64,000 bases of DNA from Thalassobium sp. (GCA_002733205.1 NVUW01000014.1:210153-274152), one strand, 5' to 3'; positions 28,558-38,413 are shown, counted from the first letter of the stretch. Numbers and translations are program-made. The notes: a model not told the origin generated them from the sequence alone.

Positions 28558-30438
28558 TTATACCGCCCGGCCCGGCTGGTAGCGGAACTTCAGAAACTTC
28601 TGCGCATTGCTGAGAATCTGGAAGGCATCTTTCAGATTTTTACGTTCAAAGTCCGACAGGTTATCGGGCTCAATATTATTATCCGGCTCGGTTCCCGATT
28701 GCAGATCCAGCGCCTGATGACGAATACGCACCATGGCAATTAATTCCAGTGCATCACGCAAATCCGGGCCATTACCCGGCGGTAAAAGACCCGCTTCGAT
28801 AATATCCTGTAAGCGCTCAAACGAATTGTGTGCACGGGAACCAACGGCAAGCGCATGCACACGAATCAGATCCGCCAGCGGTGCGGTGCCGCGCCGTTTC
28901 ATGTTAATGGAATTAGTATGCTTGCCGTCGGTTTCCATCACAAAGCCTTTAAAAAATCCGAGCGGTGGCGTACGCGTTAATGCCGCGCGCGCCATGCAGG
29001 CCAGAAAACGGGAATTACTGCGGGCTTTACGGCGAATAAGATCATTCAGCATTTCTGGCCAGTGCATCTCGCCCCATACCCCTTCCAGATCAAAAAAGAT
29101 GGCGCTGTTGAGCAGAAATTCCGGCGACGGGCGCTCAATCCATTCGCTGAAATATTGTTCCCATACTTTTAACGGCTGACGCCACTGACGATTGGTGGCC
29201 ATCACCTTGCCGGTGCAATAGGTATAGCCACACGCGTCTAAAGCATCACAGACAAAGTTGGCCAGATTTAAAAAATATTCATCATGTAATTGTGGATCAA
29301 AACGGTTATCCAGAATCAGGGCGTTATCCTGATCGGTGACAATTAACTGTTCTTCCCGCGCCATTGAACCGAGCGCCAGAAAACAATAAGGCACCGGTGG
29401 CGGGCCAAATTTTTCTTCTGCCATTTCCAGCAGACGTTGTTTAAAGCTGCGGCCAATCACCGCCATTGAGCCACCGATCATGCGCGAATTGGCATCCTCA
29501 GCCACCAGGCGGCTGAAGCAGGCGCGAACATCGCTCGCCAGCGCCGTCAGTTCTTCTACTGTTTGTGCATTAAAAATACTGCGCACCACAAACAGGCTGT
29601 TCTGCGATTCATAACGGATAACATCCGCCAGCGCGACAACCCCCAGCGGTAATCCCTGTTTAATGACCGGCAGGTGGTGCACGTTATAGCGCAGCATTAA
29701 TAAGATGGCTTCAAACACAAACTGATTGTGTTCAACCTTGGTTAATTCGGCGGTCATGATATCGGTCACCGGGGTATCGAACGGCAACCCCGGCGTCACC
29801 AGCCGGTCGCGGATATCACGGTCGGTGACAATGCCCACCAGGCGTGCCGCCGCCATCGGCTGATCATCGGAGGTGGTGACCACCAATAATGAAGAAACGC
29901 CCTCTTCGGTCATGCGGATAGCCGCTTCACGCGCCGTGGCACCGGCAGGTAATAAAACCGGCTCGCGGCTGACCAGCGTTTCAATGCGGGCCGTCATCAG
30001 CTCGTTAGCGTCTTCGCGCCGGGCAACGGCCTGACGTAAACGCGTGCGGTCTTCCACTTCAACCTGATCGGCAAATTCTTCGTTATTATCAAATAATTCG
30101 GTAAATAAAGGCTCCGGAATCATATACACCAGCGTATCTTCCAGAGCGAATACCGGAAAGCGCACGCGCTTATTACGCAGTAAACCGAACTCGGCAAAAA
30201 AGCCGCCTTCACTTAAACGGTTATAAAGTTCGCCGTTGCGGCGGAATACTTCCACGGCGCCGCTGCGTATGACATACCAATCATTAATTTCGGCACCAAA
30301 TTCCAGAATCTGCTGGCCCGCTTTAAAGTAGGCAATGCTGATCTGGGCAGCAACCTGCTGCAGCACTTCATCACTTAACCCGGTAAAGGGTTGATGCTGG
30401 CGCAGGAAATCAACAATTTCGATATGTTCTGCTTGCAT
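28558..30438 (-). CDS. cNMP-binding/CBS/DUF294 nucleotidyltransferase-like protein
   Basis: 626 residues from the ATG at 30438 (GGA six bases upstream; ATG at 30444 is equally possible). Order: cyclic-nucleotide-binding barrel (about 10-130; ILEFGAEINDWYVIRSGAVE), two CBS motifs (about 150-290; VGIVTDRDIRDRLV, GVVALADVIRYES), then a GlnD-like nucleotidyltransferase domain (LGSMAREEQLIVTDQDNALI, with the DxD at the active site) and a helical C-terminal domain. This architecture is a conserved signalling protein of unknown substrate. It is co-transcribed with the downstream DnaQ-like exonuclease. A strong terminator immediately upstream separates it from the BCCT gene, so its promoter must lie in or behind that terminator. 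Confidence 0.85.
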   Translation of the reverse strand: MQAEHIEIVDFLRQHQPFTGLSDEVLQQVAAQISIAYFKAGQQILEFGAEINDWYVIRSGAVEVFRRNGELYNRLSEGGFFAEFGLLRNKRVRFPVFALEDTLVYMIPEPLFTELFDNNEEFADQVEVEDRTRLRQAVARREDANELMTARIETLVSREPVLLPAGATAREAAIRMTEEGVSSLLVVTTSDDQPMAAARLVGIVTDRDIRDRLVTPGLPFDTPVTDIMTAELTKVEHNQFVFEAILLMLRYNVHHLPVIKQGLPLGVVALADVIRYESQNSLFVVRSIFNAQTVEELTALASDVRACFSRLVAEDANSRMIGGSMAVIGRSFKQRLLEMAEEKFGPPPVPYCFLALGSMAREEQLIVTDQDNALILDNRFDPQLHDEYFLNLANFVCDALDACGYTYCTGKVMATNRQWRQPLKVWEQYFSEWIERPSPEFLLNSAIFFDLEGVWGEMHWPEMLNDLIRRKARSNSRFLACMARAALTRTPPLGFFKGFVMETDGKHTNSINMKRRGTAPLADLIRVHALAVGSRAHNSFERLQDIIEAGLLPPGNGPDLRDALELIAMVRIRHQALDLQSGTEPDNNIEPDNLSDFERKNLKDAFQILSNAQKFLKFRYQPGRAV

Positions 30439-30449
30439 AGCCATTCCGT

Positions 30450-30486
30450 AAAAAAACAACAGCACAGATAATTCTGTGCTGTTGTT
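30450..30486 (-). terminator. Rho-independent terminator, leftward, 14-bp perfect stem
   Basis: On the minus strand AACAACAGCACAGA, loop ATTA, then the exact complement, followed by seven T. It terminates the BCCT transporter gene and ends only 11 bases before the DUF294 start codon. Confidence 0.93.
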
Positions 30487-30506
30487 CTGTTGTGACCCAG
30501 GCTGTT

Positions 30507-32138
30507 TTAAGCCGGTTTAGGCTCAGAAGACAACCCTTTAATAATGGAAAAGGTTGCGACCAGTAAAACGATAGTGAAGGGTAATCCACTCGACACCGCC
30601 ATCGCCTGCAAAGCCACCAGCCCGCCGCCAAGAATCAGCGCAATGGCCACCAGCCCTTCAAAGGTACACCAGAACACACGCTGTGGCGTGGGAGCATCGA
30701 CCTTGCCACCGGCCGAAATCACATCAATAACCAGCGACCCGGAATCCGATGACGTCACAAAAAACACGATCACCAGAATAATACCGATAAAGGAGGTAAT
30801 CTGCGCCAGCGGCAGAGCATCCAGCATAGAAAACAGCTGCAAAGGCAGCGCCGATTCGGCAGCGGTTTTGTAGCCGTCCTGAACGTATTGTTCAATTGCG
30901 GTGCCGCCAAATACCGTCATCCATAAAACACAGGCGGCCGATGGCACCAGCAATACTGACACCATAAATTCACGCACCGAACGTCCACGGGAAACACGGG
31001 CGATAAACATACCGACAAATGGCGACCAGGAAATCCACCAGGCCCAGTAAAAGGCTGTCCAGCCGGAGGTGAAGTTTGCATCTTCGCGCCCTACCGGATT
31101 GGAAAGTGCCGGCAGGTTCTGGAAATAGGCCAGCATATTGTCAAAAAAGCCGGTCACAATCGCCAGGGTCGGGCCAACGATAATGACAAACAGCAGCAAC
31201 AGAATGGCCAGTATCATATTGATTTCTGACAGGCGTTTAACCCCGGCATCCAGGCCAGCAACCACTGACATCATGGCAATGGCAGTAATACCAATCACCA
31301 ACATAACCTGCGTGGTATTACCTTCCGGCAGTCCGAATAAATAATGCAGACCGGAGGCTGCCTGAGAAGCACCAAGACCCAGTGATGTGGCCAGACCAAA
31401 CAACGTAGCCAGCACGGCGATAATATCAATGATATGCCCCGGCCAGCCCCAGACGCGCTCCCCCAGCACCGGATAAAACACCGAGCGGATGGTCAGCGGC
31501 AGACCTTTGTTAAAGGAAAATAACGCCAGCCCCAGCGCCATAATTGCGTAAATAGCCCAGGGATGCAGTGCCCAGTGATAAATAGTTGCGGCCATACCCA
31601 GACGGGCTGCCGCTTCGGCGTCACCTGCCGCAGCGCCCAGCGGAGCCCAGTCGGTACGCACGCCATTTTCTGTGGTGATACCGGCAAAGGAACTGCCAAA
31701 GTGCGATAACGGCTCAGACACGCCGTAGAACATCAGGCCAATCCCCATACCAGCGGCAAACAGCATGGAGAACCAGGCGGTATAGCTGTAATCCGGCGTC
31801 GCCTCGGTACCGCCCAGACGAATGCGCCCCAGAGGTGAAACAATCAGGCCAAGACAAACAATCACAAAAATATTACCGGCACTGAGGAAGAACCAGCTCA
31901 GGTTGGTCGTCAGCCAGCTACGCATGCTGCCGAACATCGGTTCGACCTGATTGTGAAACAGCAGTGTCAGCAGCACAAAAGCGATAACTGCCAATCCCGA
32001 CACCGCGAACACGCGGTTGTGGATATCGAGCCCAAAAGGGCCAACATTGACAATGATGTTGTCCTGACCGACCTGATAATCAGTGTCGATCGGATTCACA
32101 TCGCCATCGGGGATCATCGGATCATTTTTTTCAGCCAT
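30507..32138 (-). CDS. BCCT-family betaine/choline/carnitine transporter
   Basis: 543 residues with about 12 membrane helices. Family signatures: MLFAAGMGIGLMFYGVSEPL in helix 3-4 and WWISWSPFVGMFIARVSRGR in the helix 8 region, whose tryptophans form the cation-pi box for quaternary ammonium substrates. The G-M-G-I-G variant with Met at the unwound helix is common in Na+-coupled betaine carriers. The C-terminal tail after the last helix is very short (IKGLSSEPKPA), unlike the long osmosensing tail of BetP. Probably a Na+-driven compatible-solute importer; precise substrate unproven. It is monocistronic, with a terminator 20 bases downstream. Confidence 0.92.
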   Translation of the reverse strand: MAEKNDPMIPDGDVNPIDTDYQVGQDNIIVNVGPFGLDIHNRVFAVSGLAVIAFVLLTLLFHNQVEPMFGSMRSWLTTNLSWFFLSAGNIFVIVCLGLIVSPLGRIRLGGTEATPDYSYTAWFSMLFAAGMGIGLMFYGVSEPLSHFGSSFAGITTENGVRTDWAPLGAAAGDAEAAARLGMAATIYHWALHPWAIYAIMALGLALFSFNKGLPLTIRSVFYPVLGERVWGWPGHIIDIIAVLATLFGLATSLGLGASQAASGLHYLFGLPEGNTTQVMLVIGITAIAMMSVVAGLDAGVKRLSEINMILAILLLLFVIIVGPTLAIVTGFFDNMLAYFQNLPALSNPVGREDANFTSGWTAFYWAWWISWSPFVGMFIARVSRGRSVREFMVSVLLVPSAACVLWMTVFGGTAIEQYVQDGYKTAAESALPLQLFSMLDALPLAQITSFIGIILVIVFFVTSSDSGSLVIDVISAGGKVDAPTPQRVFWCTFEGLVAIALILGGGLVALQAMAVSSGLPFTIVLLVATFSIIKGLSSEPKPA

Positions 32139-32606
32139 TGCGGCCAGCCTCCCGTGGTTTATTCAGACCTGCTTATTTGCTTACGCGCAGGTTCGGATTT
32201 CAGACGCCGATCTATAGATCAGGCAAGTGCATATCGGGCTGCTTCGCAAGAAGAAATGCTTGCCAGAGCATCAGCGCAGATATAAAAAATGGCCTTATCA
32301 GCCTAACAAAAAGGGAGATATAGGGCAAAAAACGCCCCGAATTTTCAGATTTTACGGCCACTTCAGCCGAAGTAAGGGCTAACAATCCTCCATAAAGACC
32401 CGACTATTCTCAGCCGTTATACGTCAGCGGACCATGCAGATTCGCACCACACACCTGAAGGCAGATTCCTGCTGCGACACTGCAATTTCAATCTTTTGTA
32501 GGATGATGAGCTGCGCCGGATAGCGTCAAATACTCCTCTTTTTTATTAATTGCCTGCGCCTATCGCGCGCCTGACTCTTATTACGCTGCAGGACGAGGAG
32601 AAGAAT
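32139..32606. other. Divergent spacer between BCCT and lipoprotein genes
   Basis: 468 bases with no credible gene. It holds the 12-base palindrome GATCTATAGATC at 32209-32220, about 70 bases upstream of the BCCT start, which could be an operator. I see no riboswitch-like structure. Confidence 0.55.
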
Positions 32607-34403
32607 ATGAAACTGAGGATGTATGCCGCTGCGACAACGGCACTGTTAAGCGGCTGCTACTTTGACAGCGCCGACCTGACAATTAATCACGATAATGACG
32701 GCCGCGTATCCATTGTGCGGGCGATGGGTTCTGCAAATACCGAAAGCCCAGGAGAGACCCAGACCGCAGGCTGTATTGCCCTGCCCAACAGCTGGACTGG
32801 CACCGTCAGTATCAGTGTCAGCGGCACGGCTCAGGGCGCAGAATTTACCACCACCCCAGCCGCCGACAGCAGTCTGTCACTCAGCATGAACAATGACCGT
32901 CCGGTTATCGGCTATGACTGGCAGTGCTTTTCCGACAGCCGCACATACGCTGAAAACGACACCGGCGAAGCCGTGTTCAGCCTGACACCCGGACAGCCAG
33001 CCATGACGGTGCTGACCAGCATTGGTGTTGTCAACAGAGCGGAAGGCAGCTATCAGGATCAGATCGCCAGCCACCTGCTGCTGTCGGATGCTGATGCAGC
33101 TCCGCACTGGCAGAAGGTTGGCAGCCAGCAAAAACTGGGGGATTACACCCAGACCTTACCCGGCGGTGATGCCTACTACATTTATTTGCCTGCCTATGAA
33201 AGCGGTGCAGAGCAGGACGCCGTACTGCGCATTGATCAGCAAGGTGTACACAGCGCCACTCTGCCATTTGGTAACGCTATTGCTTATCTCAACGGCAAGC
33301 TGCTCACGATGGAAATTACCAATGTCGAAGGCCGCATGGTCAGCCGTCTCAGCATATCTGAAGATCTGATTGACTGGACCAACCTGCCGGATACGGAGCC
33401 ACTGAGCGGCATTATTTACGACCGTTTCAATCAGCGTTATATCGCTCAGGCCGGTGCTTCAGAAGAGACTCTGGCGATGTATACCTCCGACGATCTGCAG
33501 AGCTGGACCGAGCTCGCTAATGCCATCAGCTACAACACCATCTTTTATGCTCTGCCCAGCGGCAATCTGATTGGTACGGACAGTTATGGCGAACAAGGGC
33601 TGTTTCTGCTGAGCAGCGACAGCAGCAGCTGGGAATCAGTAACCCCCCCAGGCCTCGCCACAGGTGAGGTATTCCGCGCCCGGCAAATAGTGCAGACCGA
33701 CGACGGCACAGTGCATGTGGCAGGTGTCAGCGGAGTCGACAGTGGTAGCGAAGAAGGCTGGGCATGGACCGCTGCCCACTATGGCTTCAGTGCCGATGGT
33801 GTCAACTGGACCTGGCGCAGCGCCGGTGAATGGAGCAACCCACAGGATATCGCAGGCCTGGCCGTTAACGGTCAGCAAGTGGTTGTCTGGGGCTATCAGA
33901 ATGTACAGGCATCACCGGATGCCGGTCAGAACTGGATCAGCAGCGATGCAGCGGCCTTAGCGGCCGGTGTCTGGGACGCTCTGCCTGAAGACGCTGCGCT
34001 GTACCTGAATGGTGTCAGCGTGCATAACGATCAGTTTATTTTTCAGGCGTACCTGAGCGTAGGTGCGGAATCAATCGCGCTGGCGCTGGCAACCTCTGAT
34101 TTCACGTCTTACCGCTTTCTCGGAATGCAGCAGGGCCTGCAGCTCCTGACCGGAGCCGATGTCCTATTTGCCCGCGTTGACGGTGGTAATAATGGTCACT
34201 CGGATGTTTATACCTACAAGGTACCGGATACTGGCGGTGATAATGGCGGCGGTGATAATGGCGGCGGTGATAATGGCGGCGGTGATAATGGCGGCGGCGA
34301 TAATGGCGGCGGCGACAATAGCTCATCCTCCTCAGGCGGCGGCCTTGGCGGGCTGAGCTTGCTGATCCTGAGCATTCTGGGTCTGCGCAGACGATTCATC
34401 TGA
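32607..34403 (+). CDS. Surface lipoprotein with WT-rich propeller-like repeats and GlyGly-CTERM tail
   Basis: 598 residues from the ATG at 32607 (AGGAG upstream). The lipobox LLSGC puts the lipidated Cys at 17. The middle has recurring sequences of the type SEDLIDWTNL, TSDDLQSWTEL and SSDSSSWESV, typical of beta-propeller repeats. Next is a linker of repeated GGDN(G) units (about residues 543-572). The end, SSSSSGGGLGGLSLLILSIL followed by GLRRRFI, is a GlyGly-CTERM signal, which rhombosortase recognises and cleaves. Both an N-terminal lipid signal and a C-terminal sorting signal occur in one protein. Function is unknown; secretion by a type II system and surface attachment are inferred. It is single, with a terminator downstream. 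Confidence 0.75.
   Translation: MKLRMYAAATTALLSGCYFDSADLTINHDNDGRVSIVRAMGSANTESPGETQTAGCIALPNSWTGTVSISVSGTAQGAEFTTTPAADSSLSLSMNNDRPVIGYDWQCFSDSRTYAENDTGEAVFSLTPGQPAMTVLTSIGVVNRAEGSYQDQIASHLLLSDADAAPHWQKVGSQQKLGDYTQTLPGGDAYYIYLPAYESGAEQDAVLRIDQQGVHSATLPFGNAIAYLNGKLLTMEITNVEGRMVSRLSISEDLIDWTNLPDTEPLSGIIYDRFNQRYIAQAGASEETLAMYTSDDLQSWTELANAISYNTIFYALPSGNLIGTDSYGEQGLFLLSSDSSSWESVTPPGLATGEVFRARQIVQTDDGTVHVAGVSGVDSGSEEGWAWTAAHYGFSADGVNWTWRSAGEWSNPQDIAGLAVNGQQVVVWGYQNVQASPDAGQNWISSDAAALAAGVWDALPEDAALYLNGVSVHNDQFIFQAYLSVGAESIALALATSDFTSYRFLGMQQGLQLLTGADVLFARVDGGNNGHSDVYTYKVPDTGGDNGGGDNGGGDNGGGDNGGGDNGGGDNSSSSSGGGLGGLSLLILSILGLRRRFI
34232..34318 (+). repeat. In-frame 15-bp repeat coding for GGDNG
   Basis: About six tandem copies of GGCGGTGATAATGGC with third-position changes (later copies have GGCGAT, GACAAT). 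Copy number can change without shifting frame, so linker length could vary between strains. Confidence 0.85.
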
Positions 34404-34410
34404 ACCACGG

Positions 34411-34437
34411 AAAGCAGCCTTCGGGCTGCTTTTTTTA
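34411..34437 (+). terminator. Rho-independent terminator
   Basis: AGCAGCC / GGGCTGCT stem at 34413-34430 with TTC loop, followed by seven T, just after the lipoprotein gene. Confidence 0.92.
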
Positions 34438-34466
34438 TACTTAAAAAAGCAGGCTACAGGAAAGTA

Positions 34467-35330
34467 TCAACGTGTCAGAAAATTCTGCACGGCGGTGATC
34501 TGATCGCGCGCCATTAACATGGGTGCATGACCGATTCCGGGAAATTCAATCAGCTGAGTATCGTTATGCTGCAGCATGCTGCGTGCGGTTTCAGCTAATA
34601 ATAAATCTGACTCAGCACCGCGAATAACCAGCACCGGACAATGCACCGCCGTCCACACCGCCGATAAATCAACATCGCCAGTTACTGCGGCAAAGCCATC
34701 GGCAATGGCCGGATCGTAACGCAGGCATAAGCCGTCATCACAGGCTTCGGTGCCATTCAGGGCCAGATGCGCCCATTGTTCATCGGTCAGCGGGCCAAAG
34801 GCCTGAGCAACCTGACGCAAATACTGTTCGGCTTCGCCAACATGAGCAAAATGTGGTGCTTTGCCGACATACTGACCAATACGCGCCAGAGCTTCATAAG
34901 GAATAAACGGGCCGACATCATTCAGCACCAGCTTGCCGATGGTGTCACCGGGGGCCGCCGCCAGCATCATGCCGATCAGTCCGCCCATTGAGGTACCCAC
35001 CCAATCACAAGCGCTGACGCCGTGCTCGGCAAACAGATGCGCCAACAATTGCTGCATCTGTGCGATATACAGCGGATAGCCATACAACGCTGGCTGTTGC
35101 AGCCAGTCGCTGTCACCACGCCCCAACACATCCGGGCAAATCACGCGGTAATGTTCCGCCAGCTTTTCGGCGAGAAAATCAAAGTCGCGGCTGTTACGGG
35201 TCAGGCCATGAACACAGATCAGCAAGGGCTGTTGTTCGTGCAGGCTGTTATGCCACTGCATATAGGCCATGCTGCGCGTCCCTTCCGGGGTCTGAATGTC
35301 CAGCCGGTGCTGGCTGTGCAGAATGCTCAT
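34467..35330 (-). CDS. Alpha/beta hydrolase
   Basis: 287 residues from the ATG at 35330, with GGAGAG just upstream; the longer frame has no ribosome site. Fold landmarks: oxyanion segment CVHGLTRNSRDFD, nucleophile elbow GTSMGG, acid in IRGAESDLL, His in FPGIGHAPML. There is no signal peptide, so it is cytoplasmic. Esterase, thioesterase and C-C hydrolase activities are all possible in this superfamily. Its start lies 35 bases after the RecQ-like gene on the same strand, suggesting an operon, though a functional link is not obvious. Confidence 0.88.
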   Translation of the reverse strand: MSILHSQHRLDIQTPEGTRSMAYMQWHNSLHEQQPLLICVHGLTRNSRDFDFLAEKLAEHYRVICPDVLGRGDSDWLQQPALYGYPLYIAQMQQLLAHLFAEHGVSACDWVGTSMGGLIGMMLAAAPGDTIGKLVLNDVGPFIPYEALARIGQYVGKAPHFAHVGEAEQYLRQVAQAFGPLTDEQWAHLALNGTEACDDGLCLRYDPAIADGFAAVTGDVDLSAVWTAVHCPVLVIRGAESDLLLAETARSMLQHNDTQLIEFPGIGHAPMLMARDQITAVQNFLTR

Positions 35331-35365
35331 AGTCTCTCCGTGCCGGAACGCCGGTAAGCCTGTAT

Positions 35366-37363
35366 TTAAGGGATCTGTAGGCTTTGCTGCAACCACTGCT
35401 GCACTTGCGCATAGGGCTGCTGTTCAAGCCTGCCCATCGCGCCGAGCGAACGGGCTTTTATTTTGCTCAGCCAGGGCACATAAATACCACATAAATAGCG
35501 GGTTAACAGCTCGACCGAAGCAGGTTGACCGAATTGCGCCTGGATAGCCTGTTGCACCGGAGCACAGAGTGCACGCGCATCCAGCCCGGCAAAATCTCCC
35601 TGCGTATTGCGTACCGGCCACGGCTGATGTTCACCACGACATACCGAGCAACGACCGCAGTCTTCACTCAGGTTATCGCTGAAATAACCGGCCAGCGTAC
35701 GGCTGATACAACGCGGCTGACGGAACAGCTCCAGCATATGCTGAATACGCTGAATTTCGCTCTGCTGTTTGGCGGCAAAATGCTGATATAAATCATTGGC
35801 CAATGCTGGCTGCAATAAAGCGGTATTTACCCGATAAACATCGGTCATCTGTTTGCTTTCCAGCTGCAACCAGCCTTTTTCCTGACAGTATTCCAGCGCC
35901 CGCAGTGCGCGCAGCCGTGGCGGTACATCGCTGCCTGTCTGAGTCTGAGCCAGCGCCTGCTCCAGTGCCGGAATATTCAGCGTGTACCAGCTGCGGCCTT
36001 TATCGCTGCTGTTGAATACCGTGCGCAGAAACTGCTGCGGCTCCGGCTGAAAATGCGCCAGTAATTCTTCTTCGTTGATATTCAGGCGATATTTATATTC
36101 GGCAAAATAGCTGTATTGCGAGGTTAATACGCCACGCATTTCCAAATTAACCAGCAGGGTTTTTAACGGTAATAAACGGATATTGCTGGCCGCCGACAGC
36201 GGCTTCATCAGCACTTCCCACTGACCATTCTGGGTTTGTGTACTGATCGTCTGCAGCACCTGCTGAATACTGCTCAGCTCCGGCGTATCACCGTAGACAA
36301 AGTTTTCCAGCACCGTCAGGCCCGATTCATCACCGAGCATAATGCAGTCTGAGGCTTTTCCGTCGCGTCCGGCACGGCCGATTTCCTGACTGTAATTTTC
36401 GATGGATTTGGGCAGGTCGTAATGAATCACCTGACGGATATTGCTTTTATCCACGCCCATACCAAAGGCAATGGTGGCCACAATTACCGGCGTATTACCG
36501 CGCATAAAACGCTGCTGAATGGCATCGCGCTCTTCGTGACCAATACCGGCATGATAGGCTTCAACGGCAAAAGGCAGCTGAGCGTTGAGCGCGGCGGCGA
36601 CTTCCTCGGCGGTATTCTGCAGGGTGACATAAATAACCGCGGCAAAATCCTCGTGTTTTTCCGCACTCTTTTTCGCCAGATAATTCAGCCAGGTGGCGCA
36701 TTTGGCAACGCGCTCATGCTCTGCGGTTGGCTGGGCCAGTAAGCGTAAATTTGGCCGGTAAAAGCCGGTGCAGACCACATGCTCGGGTTTAATAGCAAAA
36801 TGCTTTTGCATATCGGCAATCACCGCGGTGGTTGCGGTAGCGGTTAACAGCAGCACCTGTGGAATAGCAAACTCACGGCAGTAATCGGGTAGTTTTAAAT
36901 AATCCGGGCGGAAATTATGTCCCCACTCCGAAATACAGTGCGCCTCATCGACCACCAGCAACGAGATGGGAATCTGCTGAATAAACTGGCGGAAGCGTTC
37001 ATTTTTAAGGCGCTCAACCGACACCATTAAAATTTTAATGCTGCCGCTGCGCACGCCATTCATTACTTCCTGAGCTTCATCGCGGCTCTGGGTAGAATCA
37101 ATGGTCGCTGCGGCAATACCTTTGCTGCGCAAAAACTGCACCTGATCCTGCATTAATGCCAGCAGAGGCGAAATCACCAGCGTTAAATTTGGCAGTAATA
37201 ATGCCGGCAGCTGATAGCAGAGCGATTTACCTGAGCCGGTCGGAAAAATAGCCGCAGCCGAATGCCCGGCCAGTAACGCCTCAACCACCGGTTGCTGACC
37301 GGGACGCAACGCTGAAAAGCCAAAGTGTTGCTGCAGTGCAGCCTGCCAGTTCATATTTGTCAT
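35366..37363 (-). CDS. RecQ-family ATP-dependent DNA helicase
   Basis: 665 residues. RecQ motif 0 (FGFSALRPGQQPVVEALL), Walker A FPTGSGKS, motif II VVDEAHCISEWGHNFRPDY, motif III LLLTATAT, motif VI HYDLPKSIENYSQEIGRAGRDG, and a zinc-binding cysteine set in the C-terminal part (CISR...CGRCSVC). I do not see a clear HRDC domain; the last 70 residues (YLCGIYVPWLSKIKARSLG) are typical of a RecQ subgroup rather than of E. coli RecQ. It unwinds DNA 3' to 5' in repair. It is transcribed with the AraC-family gene located seven bases upstream. Confidence 0.9.
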   Translation of the reverse strand: MTNMNWQAALQQHFGFSALRPGQQPVVEALLAGHSAAAIFPTGSGKSLCYQLPALLLPNLTLVISPLLALMQDQVQFLRSKGIAAATIDSTQSRDEAQEVMNGVRSGSIKILMVSVERLKNERFRQFIQQIPISLLVVDEAHCISEWGHNFRPDYLKLPDYCREFAIPQVLLLTATATTAVIADMQKHFAIKPEHVVCTGFYRPNLRLLAQPTAEHERVAKCATWLNYLAKKSAEKHEDFAAVIYVTLQNTAEEVAAALNAQLPFAVEAYHAGIGHEERDAIQQRFMRGNTPVIVATIAFGMGVDKSNIRQVIHYDLPKSIENYSQEIGRAGRDGKASDCIMLGDESGLTVLENFVYGDTPELSSIQQVLQTISTQTQNGQWEVLMKPLSAASNIRLLPLKTLLVNLEMRGVLTSQYSYFAEYKYRLNINEEELLAHFQPEPQQFLRTVFNSSDKGRSWYTLNIPALEQALAQTQTGSDVPPRLRALRALEYCQEKGWLQLESKQMTDVYRVNTALLQPALANDLYQHFAAKQQSEIQRIQHMLELFRQPRCISRTLAGYFSDNLSEDCGRCSVCRGEHQPWPVRNTQGDFAGLDARALCAPVQQAIQAQFGQPASVELLTRYLCGIYVPWLSKIKARSLGAMGRLEQQPYAQVQQWLQQSLQIP

Positions 37364-37369
37364 CGTTAA

Positions 37370-38413
37370 TTAATCCTTATGATCAGACGCATTTTTGTGC
37401 ATTTGATGTTTGCGGTACGCCAGCGGACTGCAGTTTTGCCAGCGTTTAAAAGCCCGTGAAAAAGTGCCCTGATTGCGATAGCCCAGCAGCATGGACACTT
37501 CCAGCAGACTGAGGCTGTTATCGGCCAGATACTGGCAGGCTAATTGTTCACGGGTGCGATCCAGCAAGGCTTTCCAGCTCAGATTTTTTTCATCCAGCCG
37601 CCGCTGTAAGGTTCTTACCGAGCAATACAGCCGTGGCGCCAGCGATTCGATGGTCGCTTCTCCTTCCGGCAGCAAACGCACCACCTCCGCCTGCAGCTGG
37701 CGCAGAAATTCATCCGGCTCCGGCACCGCACGCAACATCGACAGCGCCTGCTCTTCCAGCAGATGGCGTAACCCCGGCTCACCGCGCATTAATGGCAGGC
37801 TCAGAACATCAACACTGAACAGCAGGCGGATGCGGTCACTTTCCATCACCACCGGACAGGCAAAAAAATCTTCCAGCGCCTGCAGCTGCTGCGGGTTACA
37901 GCGATGACTGAAGTGCACCTGCTGTAAGGCAACATCACGCACCAGATTCTGGCGGGTAATATGCACCAGCGCGGCAATGGCTGTTTCGTCCACCAACGCC
38001 ATCCCCGGTAACGGCTGCCAGGCGATTTCCACACACTGAGTGCTATCTACGCTGCGGCTGTGAATCTGCGCCACCGAAGCTCCATAAAATAAGCGCTCAA
38101 AGCGCTGATAACTCAGCAATGCCTGACCGAGATTGTCGCAGGCGGCGGCGAGATACCCCAATACGCCGGTATGCTGAAGCGTCACCAGACGCGCTAACGC
38201 CAGCGAGGCGGCCTGATCCTGCGGTCGCAGGGCAAAAGCCGCTTCCAGCATCTGCGCCCAGTCATTAATCGGCACATTATCGGTCGGCCCGTAGGCTGCA
38301 ACCGCTGCGCGCAATGCCGGGGCATCCAGCCCGTTCTGATCAAGCCAGTCGGTGAGCAGCCGTATCCAGCTGCCGGTGACACGGACAATACCTGCATTCT
38401 GTGGAGTTGGCAT
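37370..38413 (-). CDS. AraC-family transcriptional regulator
   Basis: 347 residues. The N-terminal ~220 residues match the ligand-binding domain of the OruR/ArgR-like AraC group (GPTDNVPINDWAQMLEAAF, then HTGVLGYLAAACDNLGQALL). The C-terminal helix-turn-helix pair is clear (LYCSVRTLQRRLDEKNLSWK; LLGYRNQGTFSRAFKRWQ). It is divergent from the sterol-desaturase-family gene with about 90 bases between the start codons, the usual arrangement of such a regulator and its target, and upstream of the RecQ-like gene on its own strand. The inducer is probably a lipid or small acid; not known. Confidence 0.9.
   Translation of the reverse strand: MPTPQNAGIVRVTGSWIRLLTDWLDQNGLDAPALRAAVAAYGPTDNVPINDWAQMLEAAFALRPQDQAASLALARLVTLQHTGVLGYLAAACDNLGQALLSYQRFERLFYGASVAQIHSRSVDSTQCVEIAWQPLPGMALVDETAIAALVHITRQNLVRDVALQQVHFSHRCNPQQLQALEDFFACPVVMESDRIRLLFSVDVLSLPLMRGEPGLRHLLEEQALSMLRAVPEPDEFLRQLQAEVVRLLPEGEATIESLAPRLYCSVRTLQRRLDEKNLSWKALLDRTREQLACQYLADNSLSLLEVSMLLGYRNQGTFSRAFKRWQNCSPLAYRKHQMHKNASDHKD

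Noticed and set aside
32209..32220. BetI operator upstream of the BCCT gene
   Set aside because: GATCTATAGATC is a perfect palindrome but does not match any BetI site I can defend, and no betIBA genes are adjacent; noted only in the spacer entry.
34102..34326. His/Arg-rich protein on the minus strand
   Set aside because: It is the antisense reading of the GGDNG repeat; composition is an artefact of the repeat.
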